The notes under the pieces are model-generated. The model did not search any database, was not told where the DNA came from, and saw only the letters and a program-made list of their open reading frames with translations. DNA of 8,978 nucleotides from positions 1 through 8,978 of the forward strand of contig DATNLZ010000116.1 of assembly GCA_035602605.1 (NCBI GenBank), in the 5' to 3' direction. The stretch is from DASQHY01 sp035602605 (GTDB lineage: Bacteria; Acidobacteriota; Terriglobia; Acidiferrales; UBA7541). The position numbers and the translations under genes were made by a program. Positions within the stretch are counted from its first letter, which is position 1; every line of letters starts with the position of its first letter. Shown here one piece after another: positions 1 through 7,144 of the stretch.

Positions 1-258
1 GCCAAAGACTCCGCGGGCACCTATCACTTCGTTGGATATAAATGGTGGCAGTACTACGACAGCCGCGGCGAGCAAGGCAACTGGGGCTTCGTCACTCCAC
101 GCGACAATCCTTACGACGGAGCGTCTGCAATCATTACCCCCGGCACCGATGCATTCGGCTACCCCACAGGGGGCGAACGCGTCAACTACGGCGACTTCGT
201 CACTGCTGCCAAAGCCGCCAATCTCAACGTTTACAAGACGCTTCTCAATCTCCCGTAG
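1..258 (+). CDS. C-terminal end of a glycoside-hydrolase-like protein (partial)
   Basis: Frame 1 is open from the window edge to a TAG stop and gives 85 residues; the start lies outside the window. The fragment has a Trp/Tyr-rich stretch (GYKWWQYYDSRGEQ, about residues 12-25), then NWGFVTPRDNPYDG (27-40). An aromatic strand followed by an N-x-G-x-V...D-x-PY segment is typical of the last beta strand and loop of TIM-barrel glycoside hydrolases of clan GH-A, where it shapes the substrate site. The tail (about 60-85) is helical and ends in NVYKTLLNLP, with no extra domain. I infer a carbohydrate-degrading enzyme, probably secreted, but cannot name the family or substrate. The gene converges on the ABC exporter. 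That it is a real coding end is quite sure; the glycosidase call is moderate. Confidence 0.6.
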   Translation, partial: AKDSAGTYHFVGYKWWQYYDSRGEQGNWGFVTPRDNPYDGASAIITPGTDAFGYPTGGERVNYGDFVTAAKAANLNVYKTLLNLP

Positions 259-514
259 CCAGTTGCGGATTCGCAAAGATCGCAACCGGAGGGCACTGCG
301 TGACTGCCATGCAGTGCTCCCTTCGGGCGACTATGATCCCGGACAGATGCACCTGCGGAAGGTGCAACCATGCACCAAACATTCCATCCATGAAGGCCGC
401 CGCGCCAGCATCGGATTCCGATCGCATGGCGCTCGCGGTCCTAATCCAGCACAGCTGAAACGACCTGAAAGGTGGGGCCGGTGGTTATCAATTCAGCTCG
501 AGCGTCCATGAGGC
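259..514. other. Convergent intergenic region with several small hairpins
   Basis: These 256 bases separate two convergent genes and show no credible gene: the open frames here lack ribosome sites and have atypical composition. Several inverted repeats are visible. GCACTGC at 293-299 pairs with GCAGTGC at 311-317 (11-nt loop). TGCACCT at 348-354 pairs with AGGTGCA at 360-366, and GGTGCA at 361-366 could instead pair with TGCACC at 371-376. None is followed by a T-tract on either strand, so they are not textbook intrinsic terminators, though transcripts from both sides must end around here. Confidence 0.4.
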
Positions 515-2431
515 TTATGCTCGTCCCTGCCCGCGAATTAGACGCATGGCATCTGGCACTCCGGAATCTCGCTGGCCGGGTCCTGGCGCTTCGCCCTCGG
601 CGGTCTCTTCGCTCTCGCCTTTTCCTTCCCCGGGAGCGAGGAACAGGTTCGTCTCGACGCCATGCTGTTTTGTATACAGGTCGTAGTAGCGGCCCGCGAT
701 GGCGTAGAGCGATTCATGCGTGCCGCGCTCGACGATTCGTCCCGCTTCCATCACCAGGATCTGATCGGCGCGGCGAATCGTGGAAAGCCGGTGCGCGATC
801 ACGAACGTCGTTCGTCCGCGCATCAGATAGCGCAGGCCCTCTTGAATCAGCGCTTCCGATTCGGAATCGAGGCTCGATGTGGCCTCATCGAGAATCAGAA
901 TGCGCGGGTCTGCCAGGATCGCTCGCGCAATCGACACGCGCTGCTTTTGCCCGCCCGAAAGCTTCACGCCGCGTTCGCCGACCACCGTGTCGTATTTTCC
1001 CTCGAACGACTCGGCAAATTCATCGACGCGCGCGATGCGGCACGCAGCGATAATCTCTTCTTCTGACGCGTCGGGGCGCGCGAACGCAACGTTCTCGCGT
1101 ATGGAGCCGTCGAAAAGAAACGTTTCCTGCAGCACGACGCCTAGTTGCGTGCGGTACGATTCGAGGCGCGCCTTTGTGAGGTCGACGCCGTCGACCAGGA
1201 TGCGCCCCTTGGTCGGCTCATGAAACGCGGCAATCAGCCCGATAATCGTGGACTTCCCCGCTCCCGAGGGACCGACGAGCGCTGTTACCGTTCCTGGCTC
1301 GGATCTAAATGCAACGTCCTGGAGAACGGGCTTCCCCGCCTCGTACGCGAAGCTGACGTTCTCAAACGTCACTTGCCCGCGGATTCGCCCCATGGTCACG
1401 GTACGTCCGGGACTTTCATGTTCACGCTTTTCATTCAGGATTTCGCGGGTGCGCTCGAGACCGGCCAGAGCTTCGGTGATTTGCGTGCCAATTCCAACAA
1501 TCTGGAAAATGGGGGCAACCAGCATGCCAAGAAAAATAGAGAAGGTCATGAATGTTCCCAGCGTCATCGCCCCGGAAAGAATTTGCCGCGCGCCCAGCCA
1601 CATCACAATCGCGCTTACAATTCCCATCAGTCCAGTCCCTGAAAGGCTCATCAGCGATGTGGCCGTCAATGTCTTCAAGACATTGTCGAGCAGCCGCTGC
1701 ACGCCGCCGCTAAAGATTTTTTCCTCGCGCTCCTCAGCGTGATATCCCTTGACCACCCGCACTCCGCCGAGCGATTCCGTCAAGCGTCCGGTGACTTCCG
1801 CGTTGATTTTCGGCCGCGCCCGGAAGATGGGCCGAATGGTTTTGAAAGCTTTGTTTACTCCAACGCCAAAAACCAGCATCACTGCGAAGGCTACGGTGGT
1901 CATCTTCACGCTGATCCACAGCAAAATCACCAGCGCAAGCACCGCGGTCATCACGCTGCCCACAAAATCCACCAGGCCCGTGCCCACAAGATTTCGCACA
2001 CCCTCGACGTCGCTCATAATGCGCGATACCAGAGTGCCGGTCTTGTTCGCGTCATAAAACGCTACGGGAAGCCGTCCGATGTGCGCTTGCACTTCGCGCC
2101 GCAAATCGGCGATCAACTTTTGCGCCGATTTCGAGAGCAACTGTGTCAGAGAAAACGAAGTCAGTCCTTGCACCAGCGTTGCGGCCACCACGGTGAGTAC
2201 GATAGGCATCAGCAAATGGATTTGCCGCTTGCCAATCACCCCGTCCACGAAATATTTCGTCGAAGCCGGCAGTATCAAGCCGGCGACGCGGTTGATGGCC
2301 ATCAGCACGAATCCCGTTGTCAGGATGCCGCGACGCGGCTTGATCAGCGCCCACACGTGCGGCAAAAGCTTCCACGATTGCGTCGCGCTTGCAGGTTTGG
2401 TGGCACTCAATGTATTTTTCGGCGCGGCCAT
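515..2431 (-). CDS. MsbA-like ABC exporter, fused membrane and ATPase domains
   Basis: This 638-residue half-transporter should dimerise in the inner membrane and export a lipid or other hydrophobic compound using ATP. The N-terminal half (about 25-325) is a type-1 exporter membrane domain with several hydrophobic helices (for example 155-195 and 268-315). The ATPase domain (about 350-590) is complete: Walker A GPSGAGKST (387-395), Q-loop Gln435, signature LSGGQ (491-495), Walker B ILILDE (511-516), D-loop SSLD (519-522) and switch His547. All catalytic residues are present. After about residue 592 comes an unusual Gly/Glu/Pro-rich tail of nearly 50 residues, absent from typical MsbA (about 580 aa). 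The ATG is preceded by an AGGAAG ribosome site. It stands alone, divergent from the M23 peptidase gene. Substrate cannot be read from sequence: lipid A-type glycolipid, peptide or drug are all possible. Confidence 0.92.
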   Translation of the reverse strand: MAAPKNTLSATKPASATQSWKLLPHVWALIKPRRGILTTGFVLMAINRVAGLILPASTKYFVDGVIGKRQIHLLMPIVLTVVAATLVQGLTSFSLTQLLSKSAQKLIADLRREVQAHIGRLPVAFYDANKTGTLVSRIMSDVEGVRNLVGTGLVDFVGSVMTAVLALVILLWISVKMTTVAFAVMLVFGVGVNKAFKTIRPIFRARPKINAEVTGRLTESLGGVRVVKGYHAEEREEKIFSGGVQRLLDNVLKTLTATSLMSLSGTGLMGIVSAIVMWLGARQILSGAMTLGTFMTFSIFLGMLVAPIFQIVGIGTQITEALAGLERTREILNEKREHESPGRTVTMGRIRGQVTFENVSFAYEAGKPVLQDVAFRSEPGTVTALVGPSGAGKSTIIGLIAAFHEPTKGRILVDGVDLTKARLESYRTQLGVVLQETFLFDGSIRENVAFARPDASEEEIIAACRIARVDEFAESFEGKYDTVVGERGVKLSGGQKQRVSIARAILADPRILILDEATSSLDSESEALIQEGLRYLMRGRTTFVIAHRLSTIRRADQILVMEAGRIVERGTHESLYAIAGRYYDLYTKQHGVETNLFLAPGEGKGESEETAEGEAPGPGQRDSGVPDAMRLIRGQGRA

Positions 2432-2693
2432 TTCTTCCTAGACTCGATCGGCTCGGACTCCGGCAGTACAACGATGTTGGTTAAAACTCATTCGATGAAA
2501 CGATTTTGCCGAACCGTATCGGCTCAACTGTCTTAGATGCAGCGGCACATCAAAATACTATACGCCTAAGCAGTTCCTTGCTTTTCCTTTCTGCCGTTGT
2601 TTTTTGGCGTTATTCAACTGGAAATCAAAGTCAGCAAAACGTTTTCTATCGGTTCTTTCTGCCTTATAGTCAGTTTGCTCTTTAGAAGGCGGC
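2432..2693. promoter_or_regulatory. Divergent promoter region between exporter and peptidase genes
   Basis: The region starts both the exporter (leftward) and the M23 peptidase (rightward) and is visibly AT-richer than its neighbours. I could not find a convincing -35/-10 pair; a TTATAG at 2664-2669 is a weak -10 candidate for the rightward gene with no good partner at -35. The most distinct element is the perfect 10-bp palindrome AAAACGTTTT at 2636-2645, about 50 bp before the peptidase start. Its octamer core recurs in the intergenic regions of the stress genes near 7.1 and 7.8 kb. I see no gene here. Confidence 0.45.
2636..2645. promoter_or_regulatory. AAAACGTTTT palindrome, candidate operator upstream of M23 gene
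   Basis: This is a perfect 10-bp palindrome with a central CG, 48 bp before the ATG of the peptidase gene. A CG-centred A/T-flanked palindrome resembles the core of LacI-family operators (for example those of PurR or CcpA). The regulator is unknown and no such regulator is encoded in this window. Confidence 0.3.
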
Positions 2694-3716
2694 ATGAAGC
2701 GCAACCTTGATTCACGAAGCGCCAAGCGCATTGCGTGTTTGGCAATTGGGTGTTTTGCATTAGCGCCACTTTTGGCAAGCGCCGGCACCGTTCCATTTCC
2801 GGCGAGCGCTCCCCAGCCACACGATTGCTCGCACGGCGTAACGCTACAGCTCAGCTCTTCGGTTTCTGCTCAGGGAGACCTCGTTCTCGTCAAAGTGCAC
2901 AGCTCCAAAGCGATGGCGAGACTGACCGCCGAGTGGGCCGGGCAGAAACTGCTATTTTGGCGCGACTCGCTCGATGAAAGCATGTACCAGGCCCTAGTGG
3001 GAATTGACCTCGAAGAGCCGGCCGGAACATACAGCCTGGCACTGACGGCGCAAGTGGAAAACGAGAACGCCGCCTGCAGCGTGCCTCTCACCGTTCGCGC
3101 CGGCCGCTTCGCAACTGAGCGGCTTCACGTAGCCAAGCAATTCGTCGAACCCAATCCTTCGGACCTGGAGCGAGCCGGCCGCGAACGTCAGCGCCTGCGC
3201 GAACTTTACGCCACCGTAACTCCCGAGCGCCTGTGGCAAGGCGGCTTCCGGCTTCCGCTCGCCGGCGTGCACAAGGGTGGAAACTTCGGGCGTCGCCGAA
3301 TCGTAAATGGTGAGCCCGGGTCACCGCACAGCGGCGTGGATTTTCCAGCGGCCGCCGGCGTTCCCGTGCACGCGGCCGAGCGAGGCCGTGTGGTTCTGGC
3401 AGAGAATTTGTTTTTCTCAGGAAACACGGTTTTGCTGGACCACGGTCTGGGGGTTTACAGCCTTTACGGACACTTCGAGTCCACTGCCGTCGCAGAAGGG
3501 GATGTGGTCGAGGCCGGCGCAGTTTTGGGCCATGCGGGCGCCACCGGCCGCGTCACGGGCCCGCATTTGCATTGGGGGTTAATCGTGAATGGAGCAAAAG
3601 TGAATCCGCTCGAAATCATCAGAGTGCTCGGACCCTCGAGAGAAATGGCCACAAACGGGCGAACCAGGAAAATTGCCGGAGGAAGCAAGAATAAAGAAAC
3701 CAGGCACACCAGGTAA
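2694..3716 (+). CDS. Secreted M23-family (LytM-type) metallopeptidase
   Basis: This 340-residue protein should hydrolyse, or help control hydrolysis of, peptidoglycan cross-bridges outside the cytoplasmic membrane. A signal peptide is visible (basic start, hydrophobic 13-28, likely cut after LLASA near residue 30). An all-beta, Ig-like segment follows (about 48-136, with Cys45 and Cys128 possibly bridging), then a charged helical linker (140-180) and the M23 domain (about 185-310). Zinc-site and catalytic residues are complete: HSGVD (His212, Asp216), YGH (His260) and HLH (His291, His293), so it should be an active enzyme rather than an EnvC/NlpD-like degenerate activator. A short basic tail (about 315-340) ends the protein. 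The start is supported by AGAAGG just upstream. It is monocistronic by layout, divergent from the exporter and convergent with the phosphofructokinase gene 45 nt away. Confidence 0.9.
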   Translation: MKRNLDSRSAKRIACLAIGCFALAPLLASAGTVPFPASAPQPHDCSHGVTLQLSSSVSAQGDLVLVKVHSSKAMARLTAEWAGQKLLFWRDSLDESMYQALVGIDLEEPAGTYSLALTAQVENENAACSVPLTVRAGRFATERLHVAKQFVEPNPSDLERAGRERQRLRELYATVTPERLWQGGFRLPLAGVHKGGNFGRRRIVNGEPGSPHSGVDFPAAAGVPVHAAERGRVVLAENLFFSGNTVLLDHGLGVYSLYGHFESTAVAEGDVVEAGAVLGHAGATGRVTGPHLHWGLIVNGAKVNPLEIIRVLGPSREMATNGRTRKIAGGSKNKETRHTR

Positions 3717-3761
3717 CTTCACCCCAGTCAACGAGAGGGCTGGAAAAAAGGGGCGAGAAAG

Positions 3762-4937
3762 CTACGCAGTACTGAATAAAAGCGGCGCGCCGAGCTTGGA
3801 TTTGTAATTCGGGCGGTAGCGCTCCGTGTTGTAAAGTTGCGCGACATCAATCTTTCGCGCGCCGAGGGAGGAATCCGGCATCGGGACGTGTGCATAGCAT
3901 CCATTTCTTACGCCTACCATCCTCCCGGTGATTCCAGAGCGCATTAGGTCCAAGGCAATGTTGGCGAAGGTGATGGCCACGATTTCATCGATGGAATCGG
4001 GGTCGCCGCTGCGTAAATCGTATGTCAAATCGCTGGAAACGGTTTCCTCACCGGTTATGCGATGGATTTCTTCGGCGAGAGCGTGACCGATGTCCACCTT
4101 CTTGCGATGACCATACGCATCAGCTTCACCGACTTCGGCAACCGCGCCTGCCCGCCACACCGCGCCCTCGGAAACCACGATTAAGGCGTACTTGCTGGGA
4201 TTATGTTTCTTGTCTTCCGCCAGGAGTTTGGCAACGTGGTCCAGATCGAACGGATATTCCGGAATCAAGCAGCGCGCGGAGGTTACATACGCAGTGTAAA
4301 GCGAGGTGAAGCCCGCATCGCGCCCAAAGATCCGGAAAATCCCGATGCGTTCGTGCGAACCCAAGGTGGTGCGTTGCCGCGTGATCAATTCCTTCGCGCG
4401 CGTGATCGCGGTAGAAAATCCGATGCAATACTCGGTTCCTTGAACATCATTGTCCATCGTCTTCGGTATGGCAATTAGAGGAACGCCCTGCGCCGCAAGC
4501 ACCGAGGCAAAACTCAACGTGTCATCGCCGCCGATGGCAATCAGGCAGCCGATTCCCAACCGATCGAGATTCGAAATTACGACCGAGGTGAGGTCGTAGA
4601 ATTTGCCATCAAAAGGAAGTTTCTTTCGATGGTCACTGGAGATATGTTTCGGTAATTTCGCTTCGACAACTCGCCTTGGATTCGTTCGCGAGGTATGCAG
4701 AATAGTGCCGCCGGTTCGATCGATGGTGCGCGTATTCTCACGCGTCAGATGACGAATGTAGTTTTCATCGGCTTCGCCGCTCGGACCCAATTGAACCAAA
4801 CCTTCCCAGCCTTTGCGAATTCCGATGACTTGCTTTTTCATCTCGCTAGCGCCATAGACCACGGATTTAATGACCGGATTCAGGCCGGGAACGTCACCTC
4901 CGCCAGTCAGAATCCCGATGTTGTTTTTGACGGCCAT
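3762..4937 (-). CDS. 6-phosphofructokinase with pyrophosphate-type signature
   Basis: This 391-residue protein of the PfkA superfamily phosphorylates fructose 6-phosphate in glycolysis, in the cytoplasm. The nucleotide/phosphoryl-donor loop TGGGDVPGLN (11-20) opens the protein. The donor-specificity sites read GGDDT (136-140) and PKTMDND (158-164). ATP enzymes such as E. coli PfkA have GGDGS and PGTIDND; Asp139 and Lys159 are the residues that in the family accompany pyrophosphate use and block ATP. Asp162 is the catalytic base. HERIGIF (195-201), FGR (204-206) and SEG (256-258, Glu257) are the fructose 6-phosphate-binding stretches. I therefore infer a PPi-dependent, reversible enzyme (EC 2.7.1.90). 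The C-terminal part (DLRSGDPDSIDE, 307-318) departs from the classic GHIQRGG motif, as in the longer-chain branch of the family. AAGGAG lies 11 nt before the ATG, a rather long spacing. It stands alone between a convergent and an upstream same-strand operon. Confidence 0.88.
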   Translation of the reverse strand: MAVKNNIGILTGGGDVPGLNPVIKSVVYGASEMKKQVIGIRKGWEGLVQLGPSGEADENYIRHLTRENTRTIDRTGGTILHTSRTNPRRVVEAKLPKHISSDHRKKLPFDGKFYDLTSVVISNLDRLGIGCLIAIGGDDTLSFASVLAAQGVPLIAIPKTMDNDVQGTEYCIGFSTAITRAKELITRQRTTLGSHERIGIFRIFGRDAGFTSLYTAYVTSARCLIPEYPFDLDHVAKLLAEDKKHNPSKYALIVVSEGAVWRAGAVAEVGEADAYGHRKKVDIGHALAEEIHRITGEETVSSDLTYDLRSGDPDSIDEIVAITFANIALDLMRSGITGRMVGVRNGCYAHVPMPDSSLGARKIDVAQLYNTERYRPNYKSKLGAPLLFSTA

Positions 4938-5226
4938 CGATTACGTTTCTCCTTGTGACACAAAATCATGCGAAGCCGGTCGCTACGCACACACATACAC
5001 CGGATACTCGATTTGCAAAGACATTGTAGACGACTAGCGCGCCTTTCGCGAAGTGCTTCAAGAAATCGAAAAATAGGCTGGAGACAGGGGAAAAAACGCG
5101 GGACGTACCAAGGGCTCTCGTCTGAAACGACGACTAAGTCCTTTGTATCAGTGCATAGTTTTTGCTCACCGCCGCATTTTTCATGCCCGGTGGCGCCGCG
5201 GGAGGAAACAGACACAGGGAGAAAGG
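4938..5226. other. Leader/promoter region of the phosphofructokinase gene
   Basis: The stretch between the stress-operon terminator and the phosphofructokinase start holds no credible gene; its open frames overlap on both strands without ribosome sites. It should contain the minus-strand promoter for the phosphofructokinase gene. The best candidate is at 5023-5052. A ribosome site AAGGAG (minus strand) lies at its left end. Confidence 0.4.
5023..5052 (-). promoter_or_regulatory. Possible sigma70-type promoter for phosphofructokinase gene
   Basis: On the minus strand a -10 hexamer TACAAT (5023-5028, five of six consensus bases) lies 18 nt after TTCGCG (5047-5052), a poor -35. It would give a leader of about 80 nt before the phosphofructokinase ATG. 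The good -10 is the only solid part of this call. Confidence 0.3.
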
Positions 5227-5268
5227 AAAAAACGAGTTCCGCCCCGGACGGCCCGGCGCGGAACTCGT
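5227..5268 (-). terminator. Rho-independent terminator of the three-gene stress operon
   Basis: An 11-bp perfect stem (ACGAGTTCCGC at 5232-5242 with its complement at 5258-5268) encloses a GC-rich 15-nt loop. On the minus strand it is followed directly by a run of six T (5232-5227, overlapping the stem base). It lies 51 nt after the stop codon of the YflT-like gene, which makes it the end of that transcript and separates the operon from the phosphofructokinase gene. Confidence 0.85.
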
Positions 5269-5319
5269 CATTAGACTTCGATCCGCAACGTCGCCCTAAG
5301 CGACCTTCGGAGAATCGGT

Positions 5320-5889
5320 TTAAGTGTTGGCGCCGCGTGACAACGGACGATCGGTTTTGGCGTAGTCCGCTGAGGCTTCGGCAGTTGAAGAGACATCTTC
5401 AGCGCCGGTGGCCGAGAGGATGTCCTTGGCTTTCTTGACCCAATCGGAGCTGTCGGCGTGAACGGAGAGAAGAATACCGCCCTTCTCAATGCGCCCTTCG
5501 TACCGCTTCGCTTCATACTCCGGGATTCCCATCCCGATGAGAGCCCCGGTAACGCCCCCAACCGCACCGCCTACGCCCATACCCGCCAACGCAGCTACGA
5601 TGGGTCCAGCGGCAATGAACGGGCCAAGTCCAGGTATAGCCAGCGCGCCGATTCCTGCAAGCCAACCGAGTGCGCCGCCAATAACAGCTCCGGACCCTGC
5701 ACCTGTTGTGGCTCCTTCCGGTGCCTTGGATGTTTTCTCTGTGCCCAGGTCTTTGGTGCCCAGGTTTTCCGGAAGCAGAACAGAAACGTCTGTATTACGG
5801 AAACCCGCGGCTTTCAAAGAATCGAGAGCATGTTCTACAGCCGCTCGACTCGCGTAAATACCGAACACTGCAGTATTTTTTCCAGCCAT
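5320..5889 (-). CDS. YflT/GSP17M-like general stress protein with glycine-zipper centre
   Basis: This is a 189-residue protein. Residues about 5-40 (TAVFGIYASRAAVEHALDSL...DVSVLLP) form the beta-alpha-beta start typical of the general stress protein 17M/YflT group. Residues 60-122 are strongly Gly/Ala-rich and hydrophobic, with repeated small-xxx-small spacing (AGSGAVIGGALG, GMGVGGAVGGVTG), a glycine-zipper pattern that can pack helices or associate with membrane. Residues 124-166 (EYEAKRYEGRIEKGGILLSVHAD...) give a second alpha-beta unit, and a polar tail ends the protein. There is no signal peptide. Biochemical function is unknown for the family; B. subtilis YflT belongs to the general stress regulon. 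GGAG lies 9 nt before the ATG. It is the last gene of the operon, 45 nt after the BON gene and just ahead of the terminator. Confidence 0.75.
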   Translation of the reverse strand: MAGKNTAVFGIYASRAAVEHALDSLKAAGFRNTDVSVLLPENLGTKDLGTEKTSKAPEGATTGAGSGAVIGGALGWLAGIGALAIPGLGPFIAAGPIVAALAGMGVGGAVGGVTGALIGMGIPEYEAKRYEGRIEKGGILLSVHADSSDWVKKAKDILSATGAEDVSSTAEASADYAKTDRPLSRGANT

Positions 5890-5934
5890 GTTTTTCGTCT
5901 CCTCTGATAAAACTAGATTTACTTAGCTCGTGGG

Positions 5935-6345
5935 CTACTTACCATTGGGAACTACCTTGATTTCGTTCTTAACCTTATCTTGGCCGACAACCTCGGCAGC
6001 CTTTGACGCGATTGCGGTTTTCTCATCCTCTGTGTTGACCGGGCCTTTCAAAGTGACGCCGCCATCTTTGGTAATGATTTTTACGTTGTGCGCGTACATG
6101 GATAGAGACTTATCCTGAACAATGGCTCGGCGGATGCGCCGAGTGATCTGGAGATCAGAAGAATTATTCTTCTGCTGATCTGCGGTTTCCCCATTGTTCT
6201 CGACTTTATTCGCCCGAGTGTTGTCGGGACGATGCTTCATGCTTTGTTGAGTAGCAGATTGCGGATAGGCGGCAATCCAGGATGCTCCAGCAAGTAGCCC
6301 CGCCAGAACCAAGGCTCGCGCGCCGATCTTTGTGGCGTATTTCAT
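5935..6345 (-). CDS. Exported BON-domain protein (OsmY-like)
   Basis: This is a 136-residue protein. Residues 1-29 form a signal peptide (basic KYATKIGAR, then hydrophobic ALVLAGLLAGASWIAA). A polar low-complexity linker (30-63, rich in Asn, Gln and Lys) follows, then one BON domain (about 66-133) with the usual features: helix ITRRIRRAIVQDKSLS, strand NVKIITKDGGVTLKGPV with the conserved GGVTLKG turn, and helix TAIASKAAEVVG before the last strand NEIKVV. BON proteins such as OsmY bind membranes in the periplasm under osmotic stress; single-domain versions are common. I chose the ATG at 6345 because GGGAGG lies 6 nt upstream and the signal peptide starts there. The same frame stays open to 6666, but that extension overlaps the neighbouring gene and is unlikely to be translated. 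It is the middle gene of the operon. Confidence 0.85.
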   Translation of the reverse strand: MKYATKIGARALVLAGLLAGASWIAAYPQSATQQSMKHRPDNTRANKVENNGETADQQKNNSSDLQITRRIRRAIVQDKSLSMYAHNVKIITKDGGVTLKGPVNTEDEKTAIASKAAEVVGQDKVKNEIKVVPNGK

Positions 6346-6391
6346 TCTTTCCTCCCTCGACGATTCATCACCCATCGTTTTGAGTCCTAAA

Positions 6392-6859
6392 CTACTTTCG
6401 TGATCCACCCTGGCCCCTTTGGTCCTGATCTTCATTTTCGTCTTCACGGCGGGACCTCTGTCCCTGACCGCTGCCCTGGCTGCCACCGTGTTGTTGGCCT
6501 CCAGTTTGGTTCCCTTGGCTGGCGCCCTGACCGCGCTGACCTTGGCTTCCACCTTGGCCCTGGCTCCCGCCACCTTGACCCTGGCGGCCGGTTCCTTGTT
6601 CGTCGCGCTGTCTCCCAGGTTGGCTGCCGCCCTGACCGTGGCGCTGGGCGTCGCCTTGCCTTCCACCTTGGCCTTGTCCAGCCACTATTTGTTCAGGCAG
6701 ATCACCAGGGTTCGCCGGGTTGTCCGGTTCGGGTCGGTCACGCCGACGCGGATCACTTGGATCGCCGATCGGTTCATTTGGACGGCGACTCGGATCTCCG
6801 CCTTGCCTCCCTGATTGATCGTAACCACCGGCATTTGAGTCTGGTCGATTTGTAGGCAT
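6392..6859 (-). CDS. Disordered Gly/Gln/Arg-rich hydrophilic protein, unknown function
   Basis: I do not recognise this 155-residue protein. Residues 1-58 are rich in Pro, Asp, Arg and Asn (DPSRRPNEP, DPSDPRRRDRPEPDNP). Residues 60-135 are built from imperfect GQGG, QGQ and GGSQ units, and 136-155 are a charged tail (RRED, ENEDQDQ) ending in GGSRK. It has no Cys, Trp or Phe and one Tyr, so it should be unfolded and very hydrophilic, like plant or bacterial hydrophilins in composition. There is no signal peptide. I chose the ATG at 6859 because AAGGAG sits 8 nt upstream; the frame is open further, to an ATG at 6928, without a ribosome site. It is the first gene of the operon, 46 nt before the BON gene, which supports a stress role. 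A nucleic-acid or protein partner is possible but not shown. Confidence 0.65.
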   Translation of the reverse strand: MPTNRPDSNAGGYDQSGRQGGDPSRRPNEPIGDPSDPRRRDRPEPDNPANPGDLPEQIVAGQGQGGRQGDAQRHGQGGSQPGRQRDEQGTGRQGQGGGSQGQGGSQGQRGQGASQGNQTGGQQHGGSQGSGQGQRSRREDENEDQDQRGQGGSRK

Positions 6860-7074
6860 TTCGCTTGCTCCTTTAGCATCGATTTGGATAGTGACCGGGG
6901 ATGGATGGCGAGCGTCTATCCGTACCACTCGTCCGTACTTCGACAGCGTGCGCGGTACTTACGTGGACCGAGCCGTGTCGCGTTAGAATGTAGGCGCTGG
7001 GTAAGGATCAATCTATCGGGCACACACTGTAACCTCCTGCGAAACTTTGTGTAGGCGACTGTTTCCCCGTTTTT

Positions 7075-7084
7075 GAAACGTTTT
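7075..7084. promoter_or_regulatory. GAAACGTTTT site, candidate operator of the stress operon
   Basis: The octamer palindrome AAACGTTT (7076-7083) lies about 215 bp upstream of the first gene of the operon. It has the same core as the sites at 2636-2645 and 7774-7800. It is LacI-operator-like in form; the regulator is unknown. Confidence 0.3.
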
Positions 7085-7124
7085 CAGAACACAAGTTTTA
7101 ACGAACGCGCAAGAAAGGTAGGAG

Positions 7125-7144
7125 GGGGCCGCTTTCACGGCCCC
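7125..7144 (-). terminator. GC-rich hairpin, possible terminator of the ferritin-like gene
   Basis: GGGGCCG (7125-7131) and CGGCCCC (7138-7144) make a 7-bp all-GC stem with a 6-nt loop, about 115 nt past the ferritin-like stop codon. On the minus strand the following bases are pyrimidine-rich (CTCCTACCTTTCTT) but not a true T-tract, so this is a weak or Rho-assisted terminator at best. Confidence 0.4.

Noticed and set aside
1117..1126. GAAACGTTTC palindrome as an operator
   Set aside because: It lies deep within the exporter coding sequence, where codon use alone can explain it; kept only as part of the octamer count.
472..2536. Several plus-strand frames of 100-265 residues
   Set aside because: They lie antisense to the ABC exporter, whose motifs are all intact, and show Arg/His/Pro-rich shadow composition.
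2707..2756. Lipoprotein signal at Cys20 of the M23 peptidase
   Set aside because: The residues before Cys (AIG) fit the lipobox poorly and the hydrophobic stretch continues past it to a good signal peptidase I site near residue 30.
4968..5438. 156-residue plus-strand frame between the phosphofructokinase and YflT-like genes
   Set aside because: Arg/Ser-rich, no ribosome site, runs across the intrinsic terminator and into the antisense of the YflT-like gene.
5935..6666. A longer BON-protein reading from 6666 (243 aa)
   Set aside because: The extra 107 residues overlap the Gly/Gln-rich gene in another frame, have skewed Ala/Lys/Arg composition, lack a ribosome site and would bury the clear signal peptide that starts at 6345.
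6419..6814. Plus-strand hydrophobic Leu/Ala/Thr-rich frame
   Set aside because: It is antisense to the Gly/Gln-rich gene; GGN/CAG-type repeats read backwards give Leu/Ala/Thr-rich frames automatically. No ribosome site or family resemblance.
7020..7038. Strong ribosome-site-like AGGAGGT on the minus strand with GTG codons after it
   Set aside because: The GTG frames stop after four or five codons and no sensible leader peptide follows; probably chance, although a mini-ORF cannot be excluded.
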